Positions 7,580 to 14,181 of a stretch of 19,962 nt of DNA are shown here, piece by piece; position 1 is the first letter of the stretch; the number at the start of each line of letters is the position of its first letter. The position numbers were made by a program, and so were the translations under genes. Below the pieces are notes generated by a model. The model worked only from the letters and a program-made list of their open reading frames with translations, did not search any database and was not told the origin of the DNA. This stretch comes from AC-32 sp036265535 (GTDB lineage Bacteria > Actinomycetota > Thermoleophilia > Gaiellales > Gaiellaceae): contig DATAOV010000053.1 in NCBI GenBank assembly GCA_036265535.1, positions 1 through 19,962 on the forward strand, written 5' to 3'.

Positions 7580-8701
7580 CTAGGCGAGCGCGGCCCGGAG
7601 GACCTCGACGACACGTTCCTGGTCCGCGGCCTCGAGGTGCGGGAAGAACGGCAGCGCCAGCGTCCGGCTCGCGACGTCCTCGGCTACTGGGCAGGTGCCC
7701 TCGGCGAACCCGTAGGTCTCTCGCATGTACGGCTGGAGATGGACGCACGGCACGTATTCGGCCGTGCCGATGCCCTGCGCTCGCAGCTCGGTCATCACGC
7801 GATCGCGGTCGGCTCCGGCCGGCAGCGCGACCACGTACACAAACCACGAGCGCACGTGGTCGGGGTCGTCTGCGCAGAGCGGCTCCACGACCACGCTTTG
7901 GAGCAGTCGCGTGTACCGGTCGGCCACCTCCGCCCGCAGTGACAGGAGCCGGTCGAGCTTCTCCAGCTGCCCGATTCCGATCGCCGCCTGCACGTCGGTC
8001 CAGCGGAAGTTGAACCCGAGCCGCGCATGGTGGAACCACGCACCGCCGCGGTAGTCGCGGCCCTGGTTGCGCATGCTCTGCAGCAGCTGCCACTCCTCCT
8101 CGGAATGGGTGAACACGATCCCGCCCTCCCCGGTCGCGAGCTGCTTGTTCGGGTAGAAGCCGAAGACGCCCGAGACGCCGTGCGAGCCGATCGGATTGCA
8201 CTTGTACTCGGCGCCCAAGGCCTCGGCGGCATCCTCGATCAGGGCCAGCCCGTGCCGATCGCAGATCGCCCGGATCTCGTCCAACTCGCACGGGTACCCG
8301 AACATGTCGACTGCCACAACCGCTTTCGTGCGCTCCGTGATCGCCGCCTCGAGGGCCGCCGGGTCGAGGTTCAGCGTGCGCGGGTCGACGTCGGCAAAGA
8401 CCGGCCGCGCTCCCTCGAAGATGAAGCAGTTGGCCGAGGACACGAACGAGAGCGGCGAAGTGATCGCCTCGTCTCCCGGTCCGAGCCCGGCGATTCGCGC
8501 GAGGAGGTGCAGCCCCGCGGTGCCGCTCGAGACCGCGGCCGCAAAGGGCGCGCCGACGCGCTCGGCGATCAACTCCTCGAACCGTTCGATCGTCGGACCG
8601 AGCGAGAGCCGCCCGGAGCGCAGCACTTCGAGGACGAGCTCTTCCTCGCGCTCGTCCAGCAGCGGCCGGGCGAGCGGTATCTCCCGCGTTTCGGTGCTCA
8701 A
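7580..8701 (-). CDS. DegT/DnrJ/EryC1-type PLP aminotransferase
   Basis: PLP-dependent aminotransferase of the sugar-aminotransferase family, 373 residues (normal length). Visible are an N-terminal IPLARPLLDERE motif, SSGTAGLHLL around residues 58-67, a cofactor-binding DAAEALGA near 157-164, and FYPNKQLATGEGG with the PLP-binding Lys186. Members usually aminate nucleotide-linked keto-sugars, but no sugar genes lie nearby, so substrate is open. The frame is open far upstream inside ilvE, but homology begins just after TTG 8701. That codon overlaps the ilvE stop as TTGA, so a TTG start coupled to ilvE is most likely. No better ATG or GTG exists at the family N-terminus. Confidence 0.88.
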   Translation of the reverse strand: MSTETREIPLARPLLDEREEELVLEVLRSGRLSLGPTIERFEELIAERVGAPFAAAVSSGTAGLHLLARIAGLGPGDEAITSPLSFVSSANCFIFEGARPVFADVDPRTLNLDPAALEAAITERTKAVVAVDMFGYPCELDEIRAICDRHGLALIEDAAEALGAEYKCNPIGSHGVSGVFGFYPNKQLATGEGGIVFTHSEEEWQLLQSMRNQGRDYRGGAWFHHARLGFNFRWTDVQAAIGIGQLEKLDRLLSLRAEVADRYTRLLQSVVVEPLCADDPDHVRSWFVYVVALPAGADRDRVMTELRAQGIGTAEYVPCVHLQPYMRETYGFAEGTCPVAEDVASRTLALPFFPHLEAADQERVVEVLRAALA

Positions 8702-9624
8702 GCCTCGGCCGGCGCGGGCGTGGCGTAGTCGAGCCACTGGGCCCAGCGCTCGCTGCGGCCGCGCGCGGTGTCCAGGTACGCCTCCTGGATCTCGAGCGTG
8801 ATCGGGCCGACCCCGATCTCGACGTCGTCCACGCTGCGCAGGGGCGTCACCTCGGCCGCGGTGCCGGTCATGAACGCCTCGTCGGCAAGGTAGAGGTCGG
8901 AGCGGATGAGCGACTTCTCGTGCACCTGATAGCCGAGGTCCTGGGCGATCTGGATCACGGTGTCGCGCGTGATGCCCGGCAGGATGGAGGTCGCGAGGTC
9001 CGGCGTGTAGATCTCGCCGTCCTTGACGAGGAAGACGTTCTCGCCCGAGCCGTCCGCGATGTAGCCCTCGGCGGTGAGCAGGATCGCCTCGTCGTAGCCC
9101 GCGCGGTTCGCCTCGGTAACGGCCAGCATCGAGTTGAGGTAGACACCGGTCGCCTTGGCGACGTGCGGGATCACGTTGGGCCCGATCCGCTGCCAGCTCG
9201 AGATCTTGGCGCTGATCCCGTTCTTCAGGCCCTCCTCGCCGAGGTAGGCGCCCCACGGCCAGCTCATGATCACGACGTCGACGGGGTTGCCGAGCGCCGA
9301 GACGCCGAGCTCGCCGTAGCCGAAGAAGGCGATCGGTCGCAAGTAGCACTCCGGCAGTCCGTTTGCCGCGATCAGCTCGTGGCAGGCGGCACGTAGCTCC
9401 TCGATCGAGTACGGCAGCTCCATGTGCAGGAGCCGCGCCGAGTTGTCGAGGCGCGTGAGGTGGTCGCCGAGCCGGAAGACCGCGCTTCCCTTCGGGGTCT
9501 CGTAGGCGCGGATGCCTTCGAAGACGCCGGAGCCGTAGTGCAGCCCGTGTGCGCCCACGTGGATGCGCGCGTCGTTCCAGTCGACGAGCTCCCCGTTCAT
9601 CCAGATCTTCTCGGTCTCGCGCAT
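8698..9624 (-). CDS. ilvE: Branched-chain amino-acid aminotransferase
   Basis: Class IV PLP aminotransferase that interconverts Leu, Ile and Val with their 2-oxo acids; 308 residues, same length as E. coli IlvE. Visible are KIWMNGELVDW at the N-terminus, HGLHYGSGVFEGIRAY (about 26-41), HVAKATGVYLNS with PLP-binding Lys157 (E. coli Lys159), GYIADGSGENVF and TGTAAEVTP. The ATG is preceded by AAGGAGGT at 9631-9638 (6-base spacing), the strongest ribosome-binding site in the window and in contrast to the SD-less genes nearby. It follows the YbaK-like gene by 26 bases and is probably cotranscribed with it. The stop overlaps the DegT gene start. Confidence 0.95.
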   Translation of the reverse strand: MRETEKIWMNGELVDWNDARIHVGAHGLHYGSGVFEGIRAYETPKGSAVFRLGDHLTRLDNSARLLHMELPYSIEELRAACHELIAANGLPECYLRPIAFFGYGELGVSALGNPVDVVIMSWPWGAYLGEEGLKNGISAKISSWQRIGPNVIPHVAKATGVYLNSMLAVTEANRAGYDEAILLTAEGYIADGSGENVFLVKDGEIYTPDLATSILPGITRDTVIQIAQDLGYQVHEKSLIRSDLYLADEAFMTGTAAEVTPLRSVDDVEIGVGPITLEIQEAYLDTARGRSERWAQWLDYATPAPAEA

Positions 9625-9630
9625 GCAGCG

Positions 9631-9638
9631 ACCTCCTT
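9631..9638 (-). promoter_or_regulatory. Strong Shine-Dalgarno of ilvE
   Basis: The minus strand reads AAGGAGGT, a near-perfect anti-16S match, 6 bases before ATG 9624. It shows that this organism uses canonical ribosome-binding sites inside operons, in contrast to the apparently leaderless promoter-proximal genes. Confidence 0.85.
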
Positions 9639-9650
9639 CTTCAGCAGATG

Positions 9651-10142
9651 TTAGGCGGCCTCGTCGACGGCGTCCATCGGACGTGCCCGAGAGAGGCGGA
9701 GCAGCTCGGCCGGCGAGAGGGACGCCATGTGCCTGCTGGAGCCGGCTCCGATCCAGAGCACGGGCTGCGCAAGCAGGGTGCGTTCGATGAAGACCGTCGA
9801 GACACGCGGGAGCGGGAACGGCGCCACGGCGCCCGGCTCGAAGCCGGTCGCGTCCTCGACCTCCTCGGTGCCGGCGATGCGCGCGAAGGGGCTTCCGGCC
9901 GCCTGCGCGACCTTCGTCGAGTCGGCGCGCCGGTCCCCGGGAACGAGCACGACCACTGGGCGCCCGCCGCAGTCGAAGACGAGCGACTTTACGATCTGCC
10001 CGAGGTCGCAGCCGATCGCGCGCGCGGCCGCGTCGGCGGTTGGCGTTCCCTCTGCGAACTCCTCGACGCGCACCTCTGCCCCGGCTTCGCGCAGATAGGC
10101 GGTGACCCGCTCCACCGGCTCCGGCCAGGTTCTGGTCGCCAC
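9651..10142 (-). CDS. YbaK/EbsC-type aminoacyl-tRNA deacylase
   Basis: Free-standing editing-domain protein of 163 residues. The family hydrolyses mischarged tRNAs (for example Cys-, Ala-, Ser- or Thr-tRNA, depending on the subgroup). Visible are IVKSLVF with the conserved Lys52, the VVLVPGDRRAD strand-loop, TGFEPGAVAPF (the family GF-x-x-G-x-x-P-F loop) and a C-terminal AGSSRHMASLSPAELL. Specificity cannot be assigned. It may guard against mischarging linked to nearby serine metabolism, but this is inference. The GTG at 10142 lies exactly 7 bases after a TACCCT -10-like box, with no Shine-Dalgarno, which suggests a leaderless mRNA starting a unit with ilvE and the DegT gene. Confidence 0.87.
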   Translation of the reverse strand: MATRTWPEPVERVTAYLREAGAEVRVEEFAEGTPTADAAARAIGCDLGQIVKSLVFDCGGRPVVVLVPGDRRADSTKVAQAAGSPFARIAGTEEVEDATGFEPGAVAPFPLPRVSTVFIERTLLAQPVLWIGAGSSRHMASLSPAELLRLSRARPMDAVDEAA

Positions 10143-10181
10143 CCCGAAAGGGTACCGGCGGTCGCCGGCCCTCCGCGGTCG
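10143..10181 (-). promoter_or_regulatory. 39-base spacer: GC hairpin plus -10 box of the YbaK-like gene
   Basis: Between serA and the YbaK-like gene the minus strand carries a GGG-CCGGC-GACC-GCCGG-TA-CCC hairpin (10171-10150) followed by TTTC, a weak terminator candidate for serA. TACCCT at 10154-10149, inside the hairpin's 3' arm, is placed as a -10 box with predicted transcription start exactly at the GTG (10142). Confidence 0.4.
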
Positions 10182-11774
10182 TCAGGCGCTTGAACTCGCG
10201 CCGAGAGAGATGACGCGCGCATCGTCGAAGCCCTGCTCGCGCACGGCCTCGACGAGCTCCGACGGAGGCTCGGTGTCGAGCGAGAGCGCCATCAAGGCCT
10301 TGCCTCCGCGCCGGGTCCGGGAGACGGCCATGTTGGCGATGTTCACTCCCGCCTCGCCGAAGAGCGTCCCGACCCGCCCGATCACGCCCGGCACGTCGTC
10401 GTAACGGAGGAAGACCATCAGCGGCGCGAGCTGCATCTCGAGCTCGAAGCCGAGCGCGCTGACGAGCCAGTGGTGGTTGTCGTTGCCGATGATCGTGCCC
10501 GCGACGCGTATCTGGTCGCCGTTCGCGCGGATCTCGACGCGGACGAGATTCGTGAAGTCGCGGGAGGCGCGGCGCCGCTCCTCGCCGACCTCGATCCCAC
10601 GCTCGGCCGCGACCAACGGGGCGTTCACGTAGTTCACAGGCTGATCCGTGCGTCCCTGGAAGGCACCGTTCAGCGCGGCCGCGGTCAGCAGGCGCGTGTC
10701 GTAGCCGGAGAGTGCGCCGTAATAAGAGAGAGTGATCGTCTCGACTCGGCCCTCGGCCAGCTCCATTGCCAGCCGGCCGAGCTTTGCGGCAAGCGGGATG
10801 AACGGTCCGAGGACGTCCAGGTCCTCGGCTCCGATCGCCGGGATGTTGACCGCGTTCGTGACGACGGCGCCCTCGAGCGCGGCGGCCACCTGCTCGGCGA
10901 CGATCACTCCCGCCCGGTCCTGCGCCTCCTCGGTCGAGGCGGCGAGATGCGGAGTCACCACGACGTTGTCGAGCTTGAGCAGCGGGCCCGAGTAGGGCTC
11001 CTCCGCATAGACGTCGATCGCCGCGGCGGCGATCTTCCCGGAGCGCAGTGCCTCGATCAACGCCTCCTCGTCCACGAGCTCGCCGCGGGCGGCGTTGATC
11101 ACGCGGACGCCGTCGCGGAGCTTCGCGATCGACTCCCGGCCGAGGAAGCCCTGGGTCTCAGGCGTGAGCGGCAGGTGCAAGGTGAGGAACTCGGCCGCGG
11201 CGAGCACCTCGTCGGGGCTCTCGACCCGCTCGGCGCCGAGCTCGCGGAACCGCTCCTTGGAGACGAACGGGTCGTAGGCGACTACTCGCATCCCGAGGCC
11301 GAGCGCGCGGCGCGCAACCTGCTGGCCGATGCGCCCGAAGCCGAGCACGCCCAGAACCTTGCCGTCGAGCTCGACTCCGCCCCACGCCGAGCGCTCCCAG
11401 CGGCCCTGCTTCAGCGCGGCGTGGGCCTGCGGGATGTTGCGGGCGAGCGCCACGAGAAGGCCCACGGTGTGCTCGGCTGCCGAGGTGACCGTCGACTCGG
11501 GCGCGTTTGCGACCACGATCCCACGGCGCGTGGCGGCCTCGACGTCCACGTTGTCCACGCCCACGCCGGCGCGGCCGATCACCTTGAGGCGCTCCCCGCG
11601 CTCGATCAGCTCCGCGGTCAGCTTTGTCGCCGACCGGATCACGATCGCGTCGTAGTCGCCGATCTTGCCGTCGAGGTCGCCGTTGGCGTCGACGTCCACG
11701 TCGAAGCGCTCACGCAGCAATTCGACGCCTGCGTCGGCGATCGGCTCCCGCACCAGGACGCGCGGGCGGGTCAC
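10182..11774 (-). CDS. serA: D-3-phosphoglycerate dehydrogenase
   Basis: NAD-dependent first enzyme of serine synthesis from 3-phosphoglycerate; 530 residues, matching the long mycobacterial-type SerA (catalytic core, intervening ASB domain, C-terminal ACT domain). The Rossmann signature is GFGRIG (145-150). The catalytic set is Arg230 in NAARGELVD, Glu259 in DVYAEEP and His276 in TPHLAAS. The ASB region runs about 320-450. The ACT domain, starting near 455 with MVFLRYDDVPGVIGRVG, usually gives serine feedback inhibition. The frame is open far upstream, but GTG 11774 begins the family N-terminus and overlaps the preceding stop as GTGA. The gene is therefore coupled to the class V aminotransferase, likely the next enzyme of the pathway. 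Confidence 0.95.
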   Translation of the reverse strand: MTRPRVLVREPIADAGVELLRERFDVDVDANGDLDGKIGDYDAIVIRSATKLTAELIERGERLKVIGRAGVGVDNVDVEAATRRGIVVANAPESTVTSAAEHTVGLLVALARNIPQAHAALKQGRWERSAWGGVELDGKVLGVLGFGRIGQQVARRALGLGMRVVAYDPFVSKERFRELGAERVESPDEVLAAAEFLTLHLPLTPETQGFLGRESIAKLRDGVRVINAARGELVDEEALIEALRSGKIAAAAIDVYAEEPYSGPLLKLDNVVVTPHLAASTEEAQDRAGVIVAEQVAAALEGAVVTNAVNIPAIGAEDLDVLGPFIPLAAKLGRLAMELAEGRVETITLSYYGALSGYDTRLLTAAALNGAFQGRTDQPVNYVNAPLVAAERGIEVGEERRRASRDFTNLVRVEIRANGDQIRVAGTIIGNDNHHWLVSALGFELEMQLAPLMVFLRYDDVPGVIGRVGTLFGEAGVNIANMAVSRTRRGGKALMALSLDTEPPSELVEAVREQGFDDARVISLGASSSA

Positions 11775-12919
11775 ACGGGGGTGTGCTCGAAGGCCTCGAG
11801 CGCGCAAGTGACTGCGACGCCACGCTCGATCTCCGCTCCGAGCTCGGCAAGGGCGAGCTCGACGGCGGCCAGCGCAGTGGTGATGTCGAACACGTCGTAG
11901 TGGCCGATGTGCCCGATGCGGAAGATCTTGCCTTTCAGCTCGCCTTGGCCGGGCGCGAGCGTTACGCCGTGGCGGTCGCGCAGGAGGAGCACGAGCTCGT
12001 CGGAGTCCACGCCCTCGGGCGCGCGGGCGGCGGTGACGACGGCGGAGCTGTCCTCGTCGGGCGAGGAGAGCTCGAGCCCCATCGCCTTCAGTCCCTCGCG
12101 ACAGGCCCGGCCGAGGCGCACGTGGCGCTCGAAGGCGGCCTCGAGGCCTTCCTCGAGCAGCATTCCGAGCGCGACGTTGAGCCCGGCGACGAGCGAGACC
12201 GGCGGCGTGACCGGCGCATCGAGCGTGGATTGGCCCTTTCGCGTCCGCTCCCAGTCCCAGTAGTAGCGGGGCGAGGCCGCGGTCGCGGTCTTCTCCCAGG
12301 CCGCCCGGGAGGCCGAGACCATGGCCAGCCCCGGCGGTGTCATCAGCGCCTTCTGGGCACCTGAGGCGACCACGTCGATCTCCCAGGCGTCGGTCTCGAG
12401 CGGAACCGCGCCGAGGCTCGAGATCGCGTCCACCACGCTGAGGGCGCCGGCCTCGGAAGCCGCGGCGGCGAAGGGCTGCAGGTCGATGACGACGCCGGTG
12501 CTCGTCTCCGAATGGGTCAGGAAGACCATGGTCGCCTCGCGCTCGCGCAGGCGCGCGACGGTGTCCTCGACCGTGGGGACTTCGCCCCATGCGTAGCGCA
12601 GGTGGTCGACGTCGGCGCCGAACGCCTGCGCGAGCGACGCCCAGCGCTCGCCGAAGTAGCCGGCGGAGACGACCAGCACCCGCTCGCCGGGCGAGCACAG
12701 GTTTGCGACCGCCGACTCCATCGCTCCGGTGCCGGAGCCGCCGAAGAGGAGAACCTCTTCACTGGTCCGGAAGATCTCGCGCAGGCGCCCGAGACACTCC
12801 GAGTAGAGCCTCTTGTAGTCCGGGCCGCGGTGGTGGAGCACCGGTTGTGCGATCGCCGCCAGCACCTCGGGGGGCGCGGGCGTGGGCCCCGGAGTCATCA
12901 GGTAGCGCTTCTCGGCCAC
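11771..12919 (-). CDS. Class V aminotransferase (serine-pyruvate/alanine-glyoxylate type; probable SerC substitute)
   Basis: PLP enzyme of 382 residues with the N-terminal MTPGPTPAPPEVL typical of serine-pyruvate/alanine-glyoxylate aminotransferases, a phosphate-cup GGSGTGAMESA (60-70), a cofactor-binding SVVDAISSLGAVP (161-173) and SGAQKALMTPPG with PLP-binding Lys190. It is not a classical SerC by these motifs. The four-base GTGA overlap with serA suggests a role in serine synthesis. In archaea and some bacteria such class V enzymes next to serA act as phosphoserine aminotransferases. The alternatives are serine-glyoxylate or alanine-glyoxylate transamination. GTG 12919 is taken as the start, with a TACCCT box 9 bases upstream and only a weak AGGCGA ribosome-binding candidate. 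Confidence 0.9.
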   Translation of the reverse strand: MAEKRYLMTPGPTPAPPEVLAAIAQPVLHHRGPDYKRLYSECLGRLREIFRTSEEVLLFGGSGTGAMESAVANLCSPGERVLVVSAGYFGERWASLAQAFGADVDHLRYAWGEVPTVEDTVARLREREATMVFLTHSETSTGVVIDLQPFAAAASEAGALSVVDAISSLGAVPLETDAWEIDVVASGAQKALMTPPGLAMVSASRAAWEKTATAASPRYYWDWERTRKGQSTLDAPVTPPVSLVAGLNVALGMLLEEGLEAAFERHVRLGRACREGLKAMGLELSSPDEDSSAVVTAARAPEGVDSDELVLLLRDRHGVTLAPGQGELKGKIFRIGHIGHYDVFDITTALAAVELALAELGAEIERGVAVTCALEAFEHTPV

Positions 12920-12927
12920 TCGCCTGC

Positions 12928-12933
12928 AGGGTA
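12928..12933 (-). promoter_or_regulatory. Candidate -10 box of the class V aminotransferase-serA unit
   Basis: TACCCT on the minus strand ends 9 bases before GTG 12919, within the 39-base gap after the M23 gene. The same hexamer precedes the YbaK-like gene. There is no clear -35. The offset is two bases larger than in the exact leaderless cases, so this is tentative. Confidence 0.35.
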
Positions 12934-12958
12934 CTGACTCGCGCGGGCGGCACGAGGG

Positions 12959-13825
12959 CTACGGAAGAGCCGGGAGCGGATCCACCGACGCCCCGCGAAC
13001 GCGAACCTCGAAATGGAGATGAGGGCCGGTCGCATCGCCGGTGGCGCCGACGGTCCCGAGATGGAGTCCACCCGGAACGACCTGCTGACTGCTGACTGCG
13101 ATGGTGGCCAGGTGCGCGTACATGGTCGCCACCCCGTCGGAGTGGTTGACGATGACGAGGTTTCCCCAGCCACCGGCGGAGAAGCCGGCGAAGACGACGC
13201 GGCCCGGAGCGGCCGACTCGACAGATGCTCCCATGGGCGCAGCGACGTCCAGCCCGGCGTGGAAGCGGTTGCCGCGCGGTCCGAAGACATCGCTGACCGG
13301 CCCGACCAGCGGCCAGGCGAGCGCGATCGGGCACGTAGCAAGCGGCGAACGCAGTGCTGCGTAGGTCGACGGCCCGGCGACGCCGTCCGGCTCGAGGCCG
13401 GCCCAACGCTGGAAGCGCCTGAGGGCGCGGAGGGTGTGCTGCCCGAGCCCACCGTCGAAGGTCGACGACGGGAAGCCGTGCCACGCAAGCACGAACTGCA
13501 GGGCCGCGACGTCCCAGCCGGCGGCGCCGCGCCTGAGGGGCCGGCTCCCCAGGACGTGCCTCCCATACGGGCCGAGAGCTTGGCGCGTCTTCGGGCCGGC
13601 AAGGCCGTCGACGACGAGTCCGGAGCGTCGCTGGAACTGCCTGATCGCCTTCGTCGTCAACGGGCCCCTCAGCCCGTCGATCGAGCCGTGGTAGAGGCCG
13701 CGCGACTTGAGGGCGACCTGAAGCGCCGCAAGCCCAGCGTCACGCGACCCCAACGCGGGCGGGGCGACAACGAGCGCAACGAGCGCGACCACAAGCGCAA
13801 CCGCCCTGGCCCGACAGTCGCGCAG
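12959..13825 (-). CDS. Secreted M23 (LytM) endopeptidase with two peptidoglycan-binding domains
   Basis: Zinc metalloendopeptidase of the LytM/lysostaphin class that cuts peptide cross-links outside the cell. After a hydrophobic signal (ALVVALVALVVAPPALG) come two PG_binding_1 domains (AALQVALKSRGLYHG ... AGPKTRQAL and AALQFVLAWHG ... AGPSTYAAL). The M23 domain follows, with HAGLD (His codon at 13261-13259) and C-terminal HLHFEV, so the zinc ligands are intact. The start is unresolved. The nearest conventional start, GTG 13792, leaves no positive n-region. CTG 13825 would give a good signal peptide but is a rare start codon. In-frame starts further upstream (GTG near 13998 and 14119) add an Arg-rich, non-coding-looking N-terminus. 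A membrane segment in another frame lies just upstream (see findings). Confidence 0.82.
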   Translation of the reverse strand: MRDCRARAVALVVALVALVVAPPALGSRDAGLAALQVALKSRGLYHGSIDGLRGPLTTKAIRQFQRRSGLVVDGLAGPKTRQALGPYGRHVLGSRPLRRGAAGWDVAALQFVLAWHGFPSSTFDGGLGQHTLRALRRFQRWAGLEPDGVAGPSTYAALRSPLATCPIALAWPLVGPVSDVFGPRGNRFHAGLDVAAPMGASVESAAPGRVVFAGFSAGGWGNLVIVNHSDGVATMYAHLATIAVSSQQVVPGGLHLGTVGATGDATGPHLHFEVRVRGASVDPLPALP

Positions 13826-14031
13826 ACCGCCCTCGTCGGAAGCCGGTATGTCGAGCTTGAGGGCCAGCGCAGGGCCCGCCAGATCAGCAGCGCGACGCCA
13901 CTCACGAGGGCTGCCAAGACCGCGATCGGGACGATCACGGCGATCCCGATGACGGCCGGCGCGGTCTCCTCGCGCCCCCGGCCCCCGATGCACGCGAGGC
14001 GGTCGAGCCGGGATCCACGGCGTTTGTCCAC
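13669..14031 (-). CDS. Possible small membrane protein or displaced N-terminus of the M23 gene
   Basis: From GTG 14031 a frame different from the M23 frame encodes a basic start (MDKRRGSRLDRL) and one strong membrane segment (APAVIGIAVIVPIAVLAAL onward, ending LIWRALRW). Third positions are mostly G or C for the first 55-60 codons, as in real genes here, whereas the M23 frame over the same bases is T-rich at third positions and Arg-rich. After about residue 60 it becomes Arg- and Ser-rich and overlaps the M23 signal region, so the true end is doubtful. It could be an independent small membrane protein, or the anchor of the M23 protein separated from it by a one-base frameshift. I do not recognise the family. 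Confidence 0.3.
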   Translation of the reverse strand: MDKRRGSRLDRLACIGGRGREETAPAVIGIAVIVPIAVLAALVSGVALLIWRALRWPSSSTYRLPTRAVCATVGPGRLRLWSRSLRSLSPRPRWGRVTLGLRRFRSPSSRAASTTARSTG

Positions 14032-14059
14032 GGAAAGCGAATTCCCGGCGATGCAAGGA

Positions 14060-14127
14060 GCTACCCGTCAAGTGCCACACCTCCACGACAAAGCGGTAGC
14101 AGACACGTGCGCCCTGCACAACTACCG
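14060..14127 (-). other. Structured stretch with competing hairpins upstream of the M23 gene
   Basis: The roughly 150-base stretch between gatB and the small membrane frame holds no clear gene. On the minus strand CGGTAG (14127-14122) can pair with CTACCG (14099-14094), enclosing an inner GTGC/GCAC stem. The same CTACC can instead pair with GGTAGC (14065-14060). Three alternating arms of this kind resemble an attenuator or riboswitch layout, but I recognise no known riboswitch consensus. TTGACG occurs at 14071-14066 without a partner -10. The rest, a C/G-run at about 14136-14156, shows nothing recognisable. Confidence 0.3.
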
Positions 14128-14181
14128 TGATTTCCCCCCGGGGTGGGAGGGGGATTGGGATGGGAACGCTCGAGGCGCCGC

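Noticed and set aside
8702..9349. N-terminal extension of the DegT aminotransferase into ilvE
   Set aside because: The frame is open, but homology starts at 8701 and the upstream part is an out-of-frame reading of ilvE.
11775..12698. N-terminal extension of SerA upstream of 11774
   Set aside because: Arg-rich shadow of the class V aminotransferase gene. SerA homology begins at GTG 11774, which overlaps the previous stop.
14060..14127. c-di-AMP (ydaO) riboswitch before the M23 gene
   Set aside because: Considered because cell-wall hydrolases often carry it, but I could not find its conserved sequence blocks. Kept only as an unassigned structured stretch.
14131..14160. GC-rich run after gatB as a terminator
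   Set aside because: CCCCGGGG is self-complementary with no loop and is not followed by a T-tract on the minus strand.
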